From: Flavobacterium covae
GTDB lineage: Bacteria; Bacteroidota; Bacteroidia; Flavobacteriales; Flavobacteriaceae
Assembly (NCBI GenBank): GCA_019565575.1
Contig: CP067379.1
Span: 1,178,001-1,242,000, forward strand
Direction: 5' to 3'
DNA length: 64,000 bases
In this document: positions 1 through 11,970 of the stretch, piece by piece
Numbering within the stretch: position 1 is the stretch's first letter
Layout: each line of letters starts with the position of its first letter
Translations under genes and position numbers: made by a program
Notes under the pieces: model-generated
Told to the model about the DNA's origin: nothing
Database searches by the model: none
Seen by the model: the letters and a program-made list of their open reading frames with translations, nothing else

Positions 1-133
1 AAAAAACAATAAAAACCTTTTTTATTAGTGATAGGAAGAAATTGTATCTACCTGTATTATCTAATTTGCTTCAAGTCTTCTTTAAAAATTAGTCAAAGCA
101 AACAAATAAGAAGTATATTGTTTTAGAACAGCC

Positions 134-1060
134 TCATTTCTTACTCGCCAAGTATACTCCACTTAATATAATTCCTGTACCAACTAATTGCATAATATTT
201 AAATCCTCACCATCTACTAGCCCCCAACCTAATGCTACAATAGGAATAAAATATGTTACAGATGAAGCAAATAATGGAGAAGATATTTGAATGAGTTGAT
301 AATATAAAATATTAGCAATACCTGTTCCTATCATTCCTAGTATTAATATAAATAAAGTTGATCGTATAGTTTCAGGTTGCGTGATAACTTCTCCATACCC
401 ATTATAAAATAAAATAAGAAGAGCAGGAACTAACATTATTGTAAAATTTCCAGTAGAAATACTTAATGGGCTAACATCAGGTAAGTATTTCTTTATTAAA
501 TTTATATTTAAAGCATAGCAAACAGTTGCAATAACCACTAATAAAACACAAAAATAATGTGTTTCACCATTGATTTCCTTTCCAAAATAAACTAAAAAAA
601 GACATCCTATAAGTCCTAATAATATTCCGATAATCTGGTTTCTAATACAACTGAAACCAAAAGCCAATACACCTATTAATAAGGTATAAAGAGGAGTCAA
701 TGAATTGAGTATCCCACTCATAGAGCTTTTTATACCAGTTTGAGCATAAGCAAAAAGAAATACAGGCAAACCATTTCCAAATAAAGAGGTTAAGGCTACA
801 TATTTCCACTTATAAGAAGGTATTTTAAAAAGAGATTTAAATCCTACAATTATTAAAAAGCTAAAAGCAAAAATAAGCCGTAAAGCCCCTAACTGAAAAG
901 GATTAAGTCCAACTAATCCTCTTTTCATTAAAATAAACGAACTACCCCAAATCAGAGATAATAAAAACAAAAGGAACCATTTGTTGTTTTTGCTCGGCAT
1001 AATGTATGTTTTTGAGGTCAAAATTCTATTAAATTTTTTAATTACACTATTGAAATACAT
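134..1060 (-). CDS. EamA/DMT-family transporter
   Basis: Integral inner-membrane protein of about 300 aa with roughly ten hydrophobic segments, the layout of EamA (drug/metabolite transporter) proteins. The first segment contains the family-typical LIWGSSFILMKRGL stretch and the second half repeats the fold. The substrate cannot be told from sequence. Translation may begin at the Met 20 residues in (MPSKNNKW, codon at about 1000), because the upstream residues are basic and not conserved-looking. It is divergent from the HMA-domain lipoprotein at 1088. A second EamA protein lies at 43945, but the two are not close copies. Confidence 0.85.
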   Translation of the reverse strand: MYFNSVIKKFNRILTSKTYIMPSKNNKWFLLFLLSLIWGSSFILMKRGLVGLNPFQLGALRLIFAFSFLIIVGFKSLFKIPSYKWKYVALTSLFGNGLPVFLFAYAQTGIKSSMSGILNSLTPLYTLLIGVLAFGFSCIRNQIIGILLGLIGCLFLVYFGKEINGETHYFCVLLVVIATVCYALNINLIKKYLPDVSPLSISTGNFTIMLVPALLILFYNGYGEVITQPETIRSTLFILILGMIGTGIANILYYQLIQISSPLFASSVTYFIPIVALGWGLVDGEDLNIMQLVGTGIILSGVYLASKK

Positions 1061-1087
1061 ATTTTTGTTTCTAATAATTTTAAAATA

Positions 1088-1417
1088 ATGATTATGAATA
1101 AAATAATTTGTGCAATAACTTTAGTAATTATGATGATCAGCTGTAAAAATGAGCGACAATCAGTAGATTCAAAAATTAAAAAAGAACTCGTTAAAACAGA
1201 AAAAATGACGGTAAAGATTAAAGGAATGACCTGTGCTATTGGATGTGCTAAAAGAATTGAAAATAAACTAAATGAATTAGAAGGAGTTCAAAAAGCGAAA
1301 GTTGATTTCAATTCAAAATTAGCAACTATTGAATATGATGGATCTATACATTCGAAAGAATCATTAGTTAAGTTTATTCAAGGTATTGCTGATGGTAAAA
1401 CATATAAAGTTGAGTAA
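1088..1417 (+). CDS. HMA-domain periplasmic lipoprotein
   Basis: Small exported protein (109 aa, or 107 if the ATG at 1094 is used). It has a short hydrophobic leader ending in MMISC, a lipobox-like Cys, then one heavy-metal-associated domain (residues ~40-105). The metal motif is GMTCAIGCAKRIE: two cysteines spaced CxxxC rather than the CxxC of copper chaperones. This variant is, as I recall, common in Bacteroidota proteins of this type. It probably binds a soft or transition metal ion at the cell envelope. It stands alone, followed by a strong terminator. Confidence 0.8.
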   Translation: MIMNKIICAITLVIMMISCKNERQSVDSKIKKELVKTEKMTVKIKGMTCAIGCAKRIENKLNELEGVQKAKVDFNSKLATIEYDGSIHSKESLVKFIQGIADGKTYKVE

Positions 1418-1446
1418 AATAATGAATGAGCCTCTTAAAAATGAAT

Positions 1447-1478
1447 AAAAAACCAATTCTAAGTATTTGGTTTTTTTT
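1447..1478 (+). terminator. Rho-independent terminator after the HMA lipoprotein gene
   Basis: Ten-base stem AAAAAACCAA (1447-1456) pairs with TTGGTTTTTT (1467-1476) and runs into a T tract. Confidence 0.75.
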
Positions 1479-1527
1479 ATTTATTTCTGTTTATTTTTAT
1501 TGAGTTTGTTTGTTTTTAAGCTTTTGA

Positions 1528-1558
1528 TTTGGTATTTTGTTATTTTTTGATAGATTTG
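1528..1558 (+). promoter_or_regulatory. Bacteroidota-type promoter for the S8 protease
   Basis: TTTG at 1528-1531, 19-bp spacer, then TAGATTTG at 1551-1558, matching the TTTG-N19-TAnnTTTG consensus of the Bacteroidota primary sigma factor. The start codon follows 16 bases later. Confidence 0.7.
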
Positions 1559-1574
1559 CGAAAAAAATAATAAA

Positions 1575-4500
1575 ATGAGAAGAAAATTACTAAGCTTTAG
1601 TTTCTTTGCATTTTCATTTTTTGGTTTTGCCCAAGATGGTAATTTTATAACTATCAACGGTAATAGAATAAGTTCGAATGATGATTTTAAAAAATTGAAG
1701 TCAACTTATTCAAAAGAAAAAATGATTTCTGCAAGAAAAAAAAGTACAGAAGATCCAATTCTAATTGTACAATTTAAAAAACCTTTGAGTAAAAATGAGC
1801 AAAAAAGCTTATCGGAAAAAGGAATTAATGTATTGAGTTATTTCTCGGATAACGCCTATTATGCTAGATTAGCATCTGGTTTTTATGAGAAAAATATTAG
1901 CAATTCTAATATCAAAACAATTTTTGTAATCAAACCAGAATACAAAATTGCATCAGAGATTGTTAAGAATGATATTCCGAACTATGCTAAGGATGGAGAA
2001 TTGTTAGATCTAGTAGTTACGTATCATAAAGAAGGTAATAAAAATCGTCTAGACGAAAGTCTACGTGATATGGGAGTGAAAAACTTTAGAATAAATGAAG
2101 ATTTTAATCAAGTTTTTTGTAAGCTATCAAAAGGAAAAATTTTAGAATTAGTAGAGTTAGGAATAGTTCAAAATGTTGAATTAGCTCCAGCACCCGCAGT
2201 TTTAGAAAACAATCCAGGAAGAACTTCTCATAAAGTAAATGTTTTATCATCTAATCTGAACGGATTAGGATATGGATTAACTGGTAGTGGTGTGAAAATT
2301 GGTATTTGGGATGGTAATGTAGAACCTCATAAAGATGCTACCAATAGACTCTTTACCAGAGAATATGAATCTCCAAGTACACATGGTAGTCACGTTTTTG
2401 GGACTATGGCAGGAGCAGGAATCATGGATCCTCTTGCAAAAGGAATGGCACCTAAAGCCACCGTATATGCTTGGAATTTTAATGTTCAATCTAACGGATT
2501 TAAAGTTTATGAGGAACGATTAATATGTGCTAATAATGATGGAATTGAATTAACACAAAATTCTTATGGTGTTAACCTTGAAAAAGGATACAGTACCACT
2601 AGATATGATGTTTCTGATAGAGGAGATGATGATGTAATGGTTAGAAAAAATTATTTGTTAACCATGTATTCAAATGGAAACTCACAATCAGCAAATCCTG
2701 CTGCTGGTGGGTTTTATACTTCTACTAAAAATTCTAAAAATGCGCTACACGTAGCAGCCAATGATCCTAATGAAAGTATAAGTAATTATAGTAGTTTTGG
2801 TCCTACAGCAGATGGACGTTTAGTTCCTCAAATTTCAGGTATAGGCTCAGATGTGTATTCTATGAGTTATAACAATTCATACGAAGTAATGAGTGGTACT
2901 TCTATGGCAACCCCAGGAGTTACGGGTACCGTAGCATTATTGTATGAACGCTATAAAAACAAGTTCGGAGGAAGACCTTTAGGATCTTTAATGAAAGCCA
3001 TTGTATGTAATACAGCAGATGAACTAGGTAATATAGGACCAGATTATAAATATGGATACGGAAAAATTAATGGATTACGTGCCGTTCAAACAATTGATGA
3101 AAATAGATTTTATACAGGATCTATCACAAATGGAGTAGATAATCAAAAAGTAATTACGGTTCCAACTGGTACAAAACAGTTAAAAGTTATGTTATGTTAT
3201 ACTGACTTACCAGGTGTACCAGGTGCAAGTTCTGTTTTGGTTAATAATTTAGACCTTAAAGTGTTGCGTAATGGGGAAATTTATTTGCCTTGGGTATTAA
3301 ATCCTATTCAAGCAAATAATCCAGCAACTAAAGGAATTGATAACTTAAATAATATAGAACAAGTTACAATTGATAATCCTGAACCAGGTAATTATACAAT
3401 TGTTGTTAATGGTAAAAATATTCCCTTAGATGCACAAGAATTTTCAGTAGCGTATGATTATATAAAACCTGAATTTAAATTAACATATCCTATAGGAAAT
3501 GAAAAATTAATTCCAGGAACAAAAGAATTTATTCGTTGGGATTATGTAGGAGAAGCAAAGCCTTTTATTTTAGAATATTCAAATGATGGAGGAAATAGTT
3601 ACAAACAAATAGCAGAATTGCCTGCAGCAGCTAGAACTTATCTTTGGACAGTACCTAACGAAGTAGGAACTAATTTTAAAATTAGAATTTTAAATGGAGC
3701 AAAGATTGTATCGTCTAAACAAGTATTTACTTTAATGTCTAGACCTGTAAACTTCAAATCGGAAACCCTTACAACTTGCGGTACTACAAATTTTAAATTG
3801 ACTTGGGATGCTATTCCTAATGCCAAATATGAAATTTTAAGATTAAGTGCTAATGGAGAAGAATTTGAAGTAATATCTGAAGTAGCAACAAACGAATATA
3901 CGGTAAACGCTGTAAGTAATCAAGTTTATACAGTAAGAGCAATTGATTTAACAACTAATGCCCTTTCTGAAAGAGCAATTGCTGTAATGATAAATCCTAT
4001 AGCTTCAAAAGAGTTAGCCGTAAATAGCCTACCATACAAAGAAGATTTTGAAACATTAAATCCTAACAACATTACCTTAACAGCTAATCCAACAGGTAAT
4101 GCTTCTATCATGTATTCAAGTCCAAAAGGTAGAAACGGAATTGTATTTTCAGGTAATGGAATAGCAGGAGCAACACCATGGGTTGTGTCTTCTGTATCAG
4201 GATTTGGTGCTACATCAACTACAAATGCTTTTAAAGACAATCCAACATATATCAAAAAAGCTACATTTTGTGAATTTGATGCCACCGCTCTTGCAGGAAA
4301 AAAAATACGCTTAAAATATGATGTGCGTTATGAAAATCCTAATTTTTCATTAAATAAAATTTTCTTAAGAGTTCTTGTCAATGGTACAGAATTAGTAAGT
4401 GATCAAGGATATAAATTTATCACAGGAATAGCAGGTTCAGGATCGCCTATTTATGATCTAAGTGCTTATGCAGGTGGTAAGATAAACCTTGTTTTTGAAA

Positions 4501-7500
4501 CGGTTATGGATGATAAGGATGTTAATACTACATCAAAAAAAACAAATACACTTAGCTTAGACAATATAATGCTTTATGAAGCAGCAGATGATCTAGGGAT
4601 AAGTTTTGCTAATACTAGTGTTTCAACACTTTCAAGCACTTCAACAGCTGTAAAAATTTCACTTAGTTTGATTAATTATAGTCCTAATGAAATTTCTAAT
4701 ATCCCAGTTTCGTATACAATAAATGGAGGGGCACCTATTAATGAAGTAATAGCAGGACCTATAGCACCAATGGGACGTTTTAGCTATGATTTTACCACAA
4801 CTCAAAATATGAGTGCATTAGGAAAATACGCAGTAGTAGTTAAAGCAAATATGGTTGGAGATACTAATCCAGCAAATAATACCTATAGTTTTAATCGTAC
4901 TAATAATGGTTCAGATATAGCAATTAGTTCACCTACACTTGTACATACTGGATGTGATATAAGTTTTACTGACGATGGTGGACGTTTTGATGACTATAAA
5001 AGTATATCAACTCCAACAGCTGCAAAAAAGCTACTTTTAAACCCGCTATTGCTGGTAAAAAGTTAAAGTAGATTTTACAAGTTTTAATTTAGAAGATCGT
5101 TGGGATTTTCTGAAAATATACAATGGACCAGATGAAAAATCACCATTAATTGCATCTTATACAGGAAATACTATACCTGCTTCTATAACTTCATCAGCCG
5201 CTAACGGAGAATTAACATTTGAATTTGTACCTGATGATGCCGTAGCAGAGAGTGGTTGGGTAGCTAATATTACATGTGTTGATTATGTACCATTTGTAGA
5301 TGCTGGAATTATATCTATTACAAAACCTGAAATATTAGGTAAAAAGTCAACGGAAGTTGCTGTAACAATTGTAGTTAAAAACACCTCTTCTGATAGCAGA
5401 TCTAACTTGCCTGTATTTTATCAGATTAATGGAGGACAAAAAGTGGAAGAAGTTATAGCCTCTATCAACGGTTTTGAAGAAAAAGAATATACGTTTACTA
5501 CAAAAGCAAATTTGACCACAAATCCAGATGAAAAATTTGCTTATGTAATCAATGCAGGTATCAATGAAGATGATACGAATTTAGCTAATAATACAAAAGA
5601 AAAAGTAGTATATAATAAGTATGGTCTACCAGGAAATGTTAATACAGATGGATATGCAATCACAAACCTAAATTGGAATACTTTCTCTAATGCAAGCGGA
5701 GTAACAGGATATTCAGATTTTAAAAATTTATCCATTCCTGTATTCAAAACAAAGGTTTATTCTCCTAACGTTACTATTTCTAAAGCAGATTTACCTTTAA
5801 CTAGATCATTAACGTTAAGTACAGGAGTATTTACAATTATGGTTGTAGACTTAAATAATGATGGTAATTTTGGAGATGAATATTATGCGGGTAAATATTG
5901 GGTAAATACAGAAGCAAACGAACCAATTTTAGCATCTACTAGAACTACTCACTATTTTAAAAATGTTCAAAACAATACAGTAGGAGTTTCCATCCCTTCT
6001 GATGTACCAACAGGAAATCATACAGTTCGTTTTATACACATGTTTAGAGATAAAGCAGAATCTTTTAATGTAGTGTTAGGACCAACAAAAGACGGGTTAA
6101 CAACTTCAAGAAATGATTTTGAAATTGAAGAATACACCTTAAATGTCCAAGAACTTCCAACTGCAGACGTTGAACTAGTTGAAATTCTTGATTTATATCC
6201 AAGACTTAATAATACAAGCGTTGTAACCGTTAAATTAAGAAATAATTCATCAGTTGCTCTAAAAAACTTTGATATTGCTTATAAAATAAATAACGGTGCA
6301 GAAGTTAAACAAACAGTAACAGCAGATGTTAATCCTGCTAGTGAAGCTATTGTTTCATTTACAACAGAAGCTGATCTAAGAGCTATTCAAGAATATACTA
6401 TAGAAGCATATACCCAATTAGTAGGTGATGAAAATACTAGTAATGACAAGAAAGTTCTAACAATTAAACACGTAGCACAAAATATACCAAACAAAGTAGC
6501 TAATTTTGATGGTAATGATGATATATTGATCGCTAAGCCAAATCAATTATTTGAATTAACCAATGGATTTACCTTCGAAACATGGATTAATCAAAAAACA
6601 CCAGCTCCAGGTTTTGGTAGATTTTTCGATAAAGGAAATATTATTGCATTTATAAACAATAATGCAGGACATTCACTATATAAAGAAAACAGTTTAATTA
6701 TAAGCGTAACTAAAAATTCTGAAACATTTGCTTTAAATACAGCAGCAAACACCATCAAGTTAAACGAATGGATGCACATTGCGGTAACGGTAAGTAAAAC
6801 CAATCAGTATAAAGTATACATCAATGGAGTTGAGGTTCCTGCAAGATTGGTTTCTGGAACAGTTGGAGCAGTAAAAACTAATAATACTTCTCCCTTACTA
6901 ATTGGTAATAGTGCAACTCTAACAAGAGGATTTAATGGAAATATTGACGAAGTAAGAGTTTGGAATACTGAAAGATCAGCAGAAGAGATTGCTAATAATC
7001 AAAATGTTAAGCTAACAGGAAATGAAGCAAACTTATTATTTTATCTTCCAATAGCTGAGGAAGAAGAAGTTTTTGCTTATGATAAATCAGCTTTAGATAA
7101 TACAGCTAAGGCTAGTAATACAGGAACAAACTTTTTTGAGACACCTAAATTATTACGCAATTTTAATTTAGTAGGACAATTAAAAAACGTTTACAACGAA
7201 GCAGATAAGTCCTTTACTTTCCATGTATCTGATACATTTGATTTAACTAAAGCAATTTTTGATTTTACTACTAATATGTTTTCTAATGCAGTGATAAATA
7301 ATGTTGTGCAAGTTTCAGGAGTAACTGAAAATAATGTTGCGACAGAGTTTATTTTAACAGTTCTAGGTACAGGATTAAATGCAGAAATAATAGAAAACTA
7401 TACCGTAAAAATTAAAAAAGGCCTAAATGCAGAATCAAAATTAATTAGCTATAAGTTTTTAACTACAGATAATAACGTCTTAGGTCAAAATTTAGAAACG

Positions 7501-7971
7501 ATTATTAATGGAGTAAATGTAGTAGGAAATAAAAGAAATGCCAATCTTTCTAACTTAATTGCAACTTTTGAAACATCTCCAAATGCTACTGTTTTTATAG
7601 ATGGAGTAAAACAATTAAATAATAAAACAGCTGCATTAAACTATGATGGACAATCAGTAGTGGTTTGCGTAGTGGCAGAAAATACATTGTCAAAAACCTA
7701 TTATGAGGTAAGTTTTGAAGAACCTCTTTCTAATGATAATTTTGAAAATGAAATAATTTCAGTTTATCCAAATCCAGTAAATGAAGGAGAAACGATAACA
7801 TTAAGCAAAGAAGGAAAAGTAGTTATATACGATTTAGTAGGGAAAAAAGTTTTAGAATCTAAAGACGAAACTAAAACAATTGATTTATCAAATCTAAAAC
7901 CAAGTACTTATTTGTTAGAGTTAACGGCTAATAATAAAAATAAAATCCGTAAAAAAATTATTATTAAATAA
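1575..7971 (+). CDS. T9SS-exported subtilisin-like (S8) serine protease, multidomain, two frameshifts
   Basis: Very large secreted protease (about 2,130 aa when restored). Domains in order: signal peptide ending FAQ; S8 catalytic domain with Asp in GIWDG (~245), His in THGSHVFGT (~275) and Ser in SGTSMATP (~445); Ig/Fn3-like and jelly-roll regions; a CUB-like domain bridging the break (~1130-1250); CARDB-like repeats; a LamG-like lectin domain (about 6500-6990 in DNA); and a type A T9SS C-terminal sorting domain beginning ISVYPNPV. The reading frame is lost at the A6 run 5024-5029 and again at the A5 run 5057-5061. Adding one A to each restores a continuous CUB domain (ATFKPAIAGKKVKVDFTSF), so I treat it as one gene. 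It is expected to be exported across the outer membrane and anchored or released there. Confidence 0.88.
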
Positions 7972-7991
7972 TAAATAGTTTTACCATAAAG

Positions 7992-8024
7992 AGAGGCTGT
8001 TCTTTTGAATAGCCTCTTTTTTTT
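7992..8024 (+). terminator. Terminator after the S8 protease
   Basis: AGAGGCT (7992-7998) pairs with AGCCTCT (8011-8017), extended by GTTC/GAAT, followed by eight Ts. Confidence 0.8.
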
Positions 8025-8056
8025 GTCCTAAATGTCTTCTCTTTTAATATACTTTT

Positions 8057-8064
8057 TATCTTTG
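8057..8064 (+). promoter_or_regulatory. Putative -7 box upstream of rnpA
   Basis: TATCTTTG matches TAnnTTTG and ends only five bases before the ATG at 8070, so the transcript would be nearly leaderless. No clear -33 TTTG at 19-20 bp spacing. Confidence 0.45.
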
Positions 8065-8069
8065 TTCAA

Positions 8070-8466
8070 ATGAAGCAGAATTATCCTAACTATGAAAAAT
8101 TAAAAAGTAGAACACTGATTGACCATTTGTTTGCAAATGGAAAATCCGTTTCAAAAATACCCCATACGCTTAGTATTTGTTGAGGTACCAGAATTAAAAA
8201 ATACAAGTACAAACATACAAATAGGGGTATCCGTTTCTAAAAAATATTTTAAGAAAGCCGTAGATCGGAATTATTATAAACGTGTATTAAGAGAAGTATA
8301 TCGCTTAAATAAAGCAGAATTTATAACGATTGTTTCAGAGAAAAAATACATAATGATGCTGATGTATCAAACAAAAGATCGTCTAGATTTTCATGAAATC
8401 AGTGATAAAATAAAAAGTTTATTAATCAAATTTAATGAACAATTAAATAAGCAGGAGTTTAAATAA
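8070..8466 (+). CDS. rnpA: Ribonuclease P protein component, frameshifted in this sequence
   Basis: Protein subunit of RNase P, which matures the 5' ends of tRNAs. The N-terminal part (MKQNYPNYEKLKSRTLIDHL...GKSVSK) is read from ATG 8070; the remainder (YPIRLVF...GVSVSKKYFKKAVDRNYYKRVLREVYRL) lies in the +1 frame. The join falls in an A5 run at 8153-8157; removing one A gives the family-typical GKSVSKYPIRLV. Because rnpA is essential, a real disruption is unlikely and an A overcall is the simplest reading. The RNA-binding motif is RNYYKRVLRE where RNxxKRxxRE is usual. Its 3' end overlaps the convergent response-regulator gene by eight bases. Confidence 0.9.
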
Positions 8467-9112
8467 CTCCTGCCTTTTTTGCTGCCCTTACTATATCTTC
8501 ATCACTTCCTACTTCAATATCTAAGAATTTTTTGATATTTGCCTTTCTCTTTTCAATAGAACTCATAGAAAGATTTATATAATTAGGAATATTTTTTGTT
8601 TTTATTCCCTTAGATAACAGGGATATGATTTGACGATTTGTTTCATCTAAATAAGCTTTATTTGATAATAATTCCTTTACATTATGATCTACCGTTAGAC
8701 TTCTATAATTTTGCCCCTTTACTATTTTATCAAATGCTATTAATAATTCATCCGCAGTAAAATCACTTTTTACTAATATCCCATCTGGATCTACTCGTTT
8801 AATCATATCTAACAAAATGATAGATTCAGAGTGAGATGTAAGGAATACTATTTTTGTATTAGGTCTACTTTTTCTAATGATCTTAGCTAAATCTATCCCA
8901 TTTTCAATATTACCTTCTTTATAAGGAGGTAAGTTATGATCCAAAAAAGCAATGTCAAAATGAGCATTTGATTCAATTAATTTTAAAGCACTCTCGCAGT
9001 TGTATGCAGCTGTGGTATTGATATTGTATCCAAAATCATTGTATGAAAGAATTACTTTATATCCTTCAATCATAGAAGGATGATCATCCACAATAAGTAT
9101 TCTAATGTCCAT
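8459..9112 (-). CDS. NarL/LuxR-type response regulator
   Basis: Two-component response regulator of 217 aa. An N-terminal receiver domain carries the acidic pair in ILIVDDHPSM (~7-12), the phospho-acceptor Asp in AFLDHNLPP (~57) and the Lys in LVKSDF (~115). The C-terminal ~65 residues form an HTH (INLSMSSIEKRKANIKKFL). It lies 20 bp downstream of the sensor kinase at 9133 on the same strand, so the pair is one operon. Targets are unknown; the neighbouring triplicated secreted-protein genes are reasonable candidates by position only. Confidence 0.88.
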   Translation of the reverse strand: MDIRILIVDDHPSMIEGYKVILSYNDFGYNINTTAAYNCESALKLIESNAHFDIAFLDHNLPPYKEGNIENGIDLAKIIRKSRPNTKIVFLTSHSESIILLDMIKRVDPDGILVKSDFTADELLIAFDKIVKGQNYRSLTVDHNVKELLSNKAYLDETNRQIISLLSKGIKTKNIPNYINLSMSSIEKRKANIKKFLDIEVGSDEDIVRAAKKAGVI

Positions 9113-9132
9113 GTTATTTTAAGTTAATTTTG

Positions 9133-11218
9133 TTAGTATGGCAATGATAAATTGATATGTGTTCCTTTGTTAATAGTTGAATAAAATTTTACCTCTCCAT
9201 TCATTGATTTAGCTCTTGAATTTATATTTTTAATACCTATTCCTTCCTTTACTTTATTTACGTCAAAACCAACCCCATTATCTTCTATGTCTATCATTAA
9301 ACGATCTAGTACCTTTTTGATTGATAAGACAACTAAGGTGGCATGAGAATATTTATACGTATTCTGAAGAGATTCTTGTAAAATTCTGTAGATATCAATT
9401 TTTATAGAAGTTTCAATAGCTTCCCAAACAATATTGGGATCTATATCCAATATATACTCTATATTAATTGCGTTGCAATAATCTTCAAATAGATTTTGAA
9501 TAATTAATTTAAAACTTTCTTTTTCTAAAAAGGAGTCTTGATTTAAGTCATGTGAAATGTTGCGTAATTCTTTTTCTATATTTTGAATGTTTTCAATGTG
9601 TTTTAAGCATTTTTGAATAGTTTCTGGGTCTTGTTTTTTTGATAGTATAAACAAATTTAGACGAGTACTGGTTAATTTACTCATAACTCCGTCATGTAAC
9701 TCTTGTGATATCCTCTTCTTTTCTTGTTGTCTGGTGTCATTTATTACATGCTGTTGTTGAAGCATTAGTTTATAAATTTGTTCATTACTTTCTTGCTGCT
9801 CTCTTTCAAATTGAAGTTGTTTGTTTTTACTACTTTGACTTTTATTGTTATATAGCAAGATTAATAGAATAATCATACCGGAACTACCAAATAAAATAAG
9901 CCATCTTTGAGATGAAATTTGATCTTTTTCTTCTTGAATGATCCTTTTTCGGTTAGAATCTCGTCTGTTTCATATTCAATTCTCGCAAAACTATTACGTT
10001 TGTTAAATTCAACCGTTTGTATACTATCATTTAAATTAATATATTCTTCGTATAAGTCATATTGATTTTTCTTGTCAATCTTAGAAAGAAGTCTTAACGA
10101 TCTTAATTCATCTTCTAAAATCTTGTTTTTAGATGCAATTTGTTTAGCATTTCTAAGGAAATAAATAGCCTTTGAGATGTCTTTTTTATAAAGATAAAGT
10201 TCTCCTAAATAGATATTAGAAAGAACAATTCCAGGTATATTATTTTCTTTTTTTCTGATAGCTAATGATTCGTAAAGCTTTTCTTCTGCTATTTCTAAAT
10301 TATCTAACTGCATTTCTGCATACGCCTTATTGCTAATGAGTGATGAATAGATATAGGAGCCAATTTTTTCGGGGTTTGTAAACAACAAACCTTCTTCATA
10401 TTGGGCAATTGCTTCATGATAAGCCTTCTTTTTTGTGTAAGCTTTCCCCAAAAAATTATAAATCTGAGCTTTTAGTGTTTGATATTGCGGATCTTTTGTT
10501 AGTTGGGTTATAATAGAGAGTGCTTTGTTATAATATATGATGGCTTCATCAGGGCTGTTTAAACCTAGAAGTACATTACCTAGGTCTAAATAACAATCAT
10601 ATATAAGTCTTGTGTCATTAAGTATTTTGGCAATTTTTAAAACTTTTATAAATTCAACCTCCGCTCCAGAAAAATCTTTTTCATATAATAATATATCTGC
10701 TTTAGAAAACTTTATACGAGCTAATTCTTTGGTTTTTTTTAATAATTCATAGTTTTTTTCAGATTTAGTATAGTAATAGTAAGCACTATCATTTTTGAAT
10801 TTTGAGTAAAAATAATCTCCAATATAATGGTAGCCTTTTGCTGTATTTTCGGAATCTTTAGCTTCTTTTGAAAGTTGAAAAGCTATCCTTGAAACGCGAA
10901 GATAATTTTCTGAATCTCCTAGATTATAATACTTTCCAGCCAGTTTGAAATAATTTTCTCTTAGGCTGGAGGTATTATGTGTGTTTTTCTGTAACTCATT
11001 TTCAATTAAAAGTACATCTTTTTCTTTATCTTTTTTAAAGAATTTGAATTATTAGCACTATCTAAATATTTTTTTACTTTTAGATTATGATCCATTTCTA
11101 TTTCGTTTTTGCAAGAAATAGAACAAAGGATTAAGAAGATTATTAGTAAGTACCGATTCAAGTTTTTTTTACCAAATTTAATAAAAACTTTATTGATATG
11201 TTTTTTAAATAATGGCAA
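9133..11218 (-). CDS. TPR-containing sensor histidine kinase, two frameshifts
   Basis: Bacteroidota hybrid-layout sensor: an N-terminal leader (LLIIFLILCSISC, possible lipobox or signal anchor), a long stretch of tetratricopeptide helices (e.g. KAYHEAIAQYEEGLL, AEEKLYESLAIRKK), one transmembrane helix (SSGMIILLILLY), a HisKA_3 dimerisation domain with the phospho-accepting His in ISQELHDGVMSKL, and an HATPase domain with DIEDNGVGF and GIGIKNINSR. Two single-base losses split it: a T6 run at 11031-11036 and a T5 run at 9945-9949 (plus strand); adding one base to each restores one protein of about 695 aa. It partners the response regulator immediately downstream. Confidence 0.85.
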
Positions 11219-11333
11219 AACTCTTGAGATGTTATTATTGATTAAAATAAATTTATAAATGGTAATAAATTAATTAAAATGAGTTTTGTGGTGGTTGTTT
11301 AGTGTTGTAGAAAGAATCGGGTTTTAGTTGATA

Positions 11334-11537
11334 CTATTCCGGTTTTTTAGGTTTAAGAATTGGTTCTCCATCTGTATCAATCTCGAATGTGTAATTAGAT
11401 TGATCAATAGGCGGGATTTGTTCTTCAGACATTCTAGCGGTAGAGTCTATAGAATAAGATCCGTCTCCGTTTTCAGTACAAGTTACGGGAGAAATAAATA
11501 ATAAAAACATGCCCGAAAATAAATAAATCTTTTTCAT
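11334..11537 (-). CDS. Small secreted/lipoprotein-like protein, tandem copy 1
   Basis: 67-aa protein: basic start MKKIYLF, hydrophobic leader ending in ISPVTC (lipobox-like Cys), then an acidic, proline-rich tail ending ILKPKKPE. No known family recognised. It is nearly identical to the next gene upstream and lies just upstream of the kinase/regulator operon on the same strand. The mature peptide of about 47 aa could be a surface lipoprotein or a released peptide. Confidence 0.65.
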   Translation of the reverse strand: MKKIYLFSGMFLLFISPVTCTENGDGSYSIDSTARMSEEQIPPIDQSNYTFEIDTDGEPILKPKKPE

Positions 11538-11656
11538 AATTTGCTAATTTTAATTTGTTAATATTTGAACTTAATGAAAGAACTAACGCTTTGAGAGTTT
11601 ATAATTCTTTATTTAGATTTTTGTAAATGCGATTAGATTGTATACGATATAGAATA

Positions 11657-11860
11657 TTATTCCGGTTTTTTAGGTCTAACTATTGGTTCTCCATCTGTAT
11701 CAATTTCGAATGTGTAATTAGATTGATCAATAGGCGGGATTTGTTCTTCAGACATTCTAGCGGTAGGGTCTATAGAATAAGATCCGTCTCCGTTTTCAGT
11801 ACAAGTTACGGGAGAAATAAATAATAAAAACATGCCCGAAAGTAAATAAAGCTTTTTCAT
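11657..11860 (-). CDS. Small secreted/lipoprotein-like protein, tandem copy 2
   Basis: 67 aa, differing from copy 1 at only a handful of positions (Lys-Leu-Tyr-Leu-Leu in the leader, Pro for Ser after ID, IVRPKKPE at the end). The upstream untranslated region is also duplicated, so copies 1 and 2 would be expressed alike. Function unknown. Confidence 0.65.
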   Translation of the reverse strand: MKKLYLLSGMFLLFISPVTCTENGDGSYSIDPTARMSEEQIPPIDQSNYTFEIDTDGEPIVRPKKPE

Positions 11861-11970
11861 AATTTGCTAATTTTAATTTGTTAATATTTGAACTTAATGA
11901 AAGAACTAACGCTTTGAAAGCTTATAATTCTTTTTAGATTTGTGTAAACCCAATCAGATTGTATATAATA

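Noticed and set aside
3926..4285. Minus-strand open frame inside the S8 protease
   Set aside because: No domain, no start context; the plus strand is clearly coding here. The same holds for the other antisense frames within 2.2-6.8 kb.
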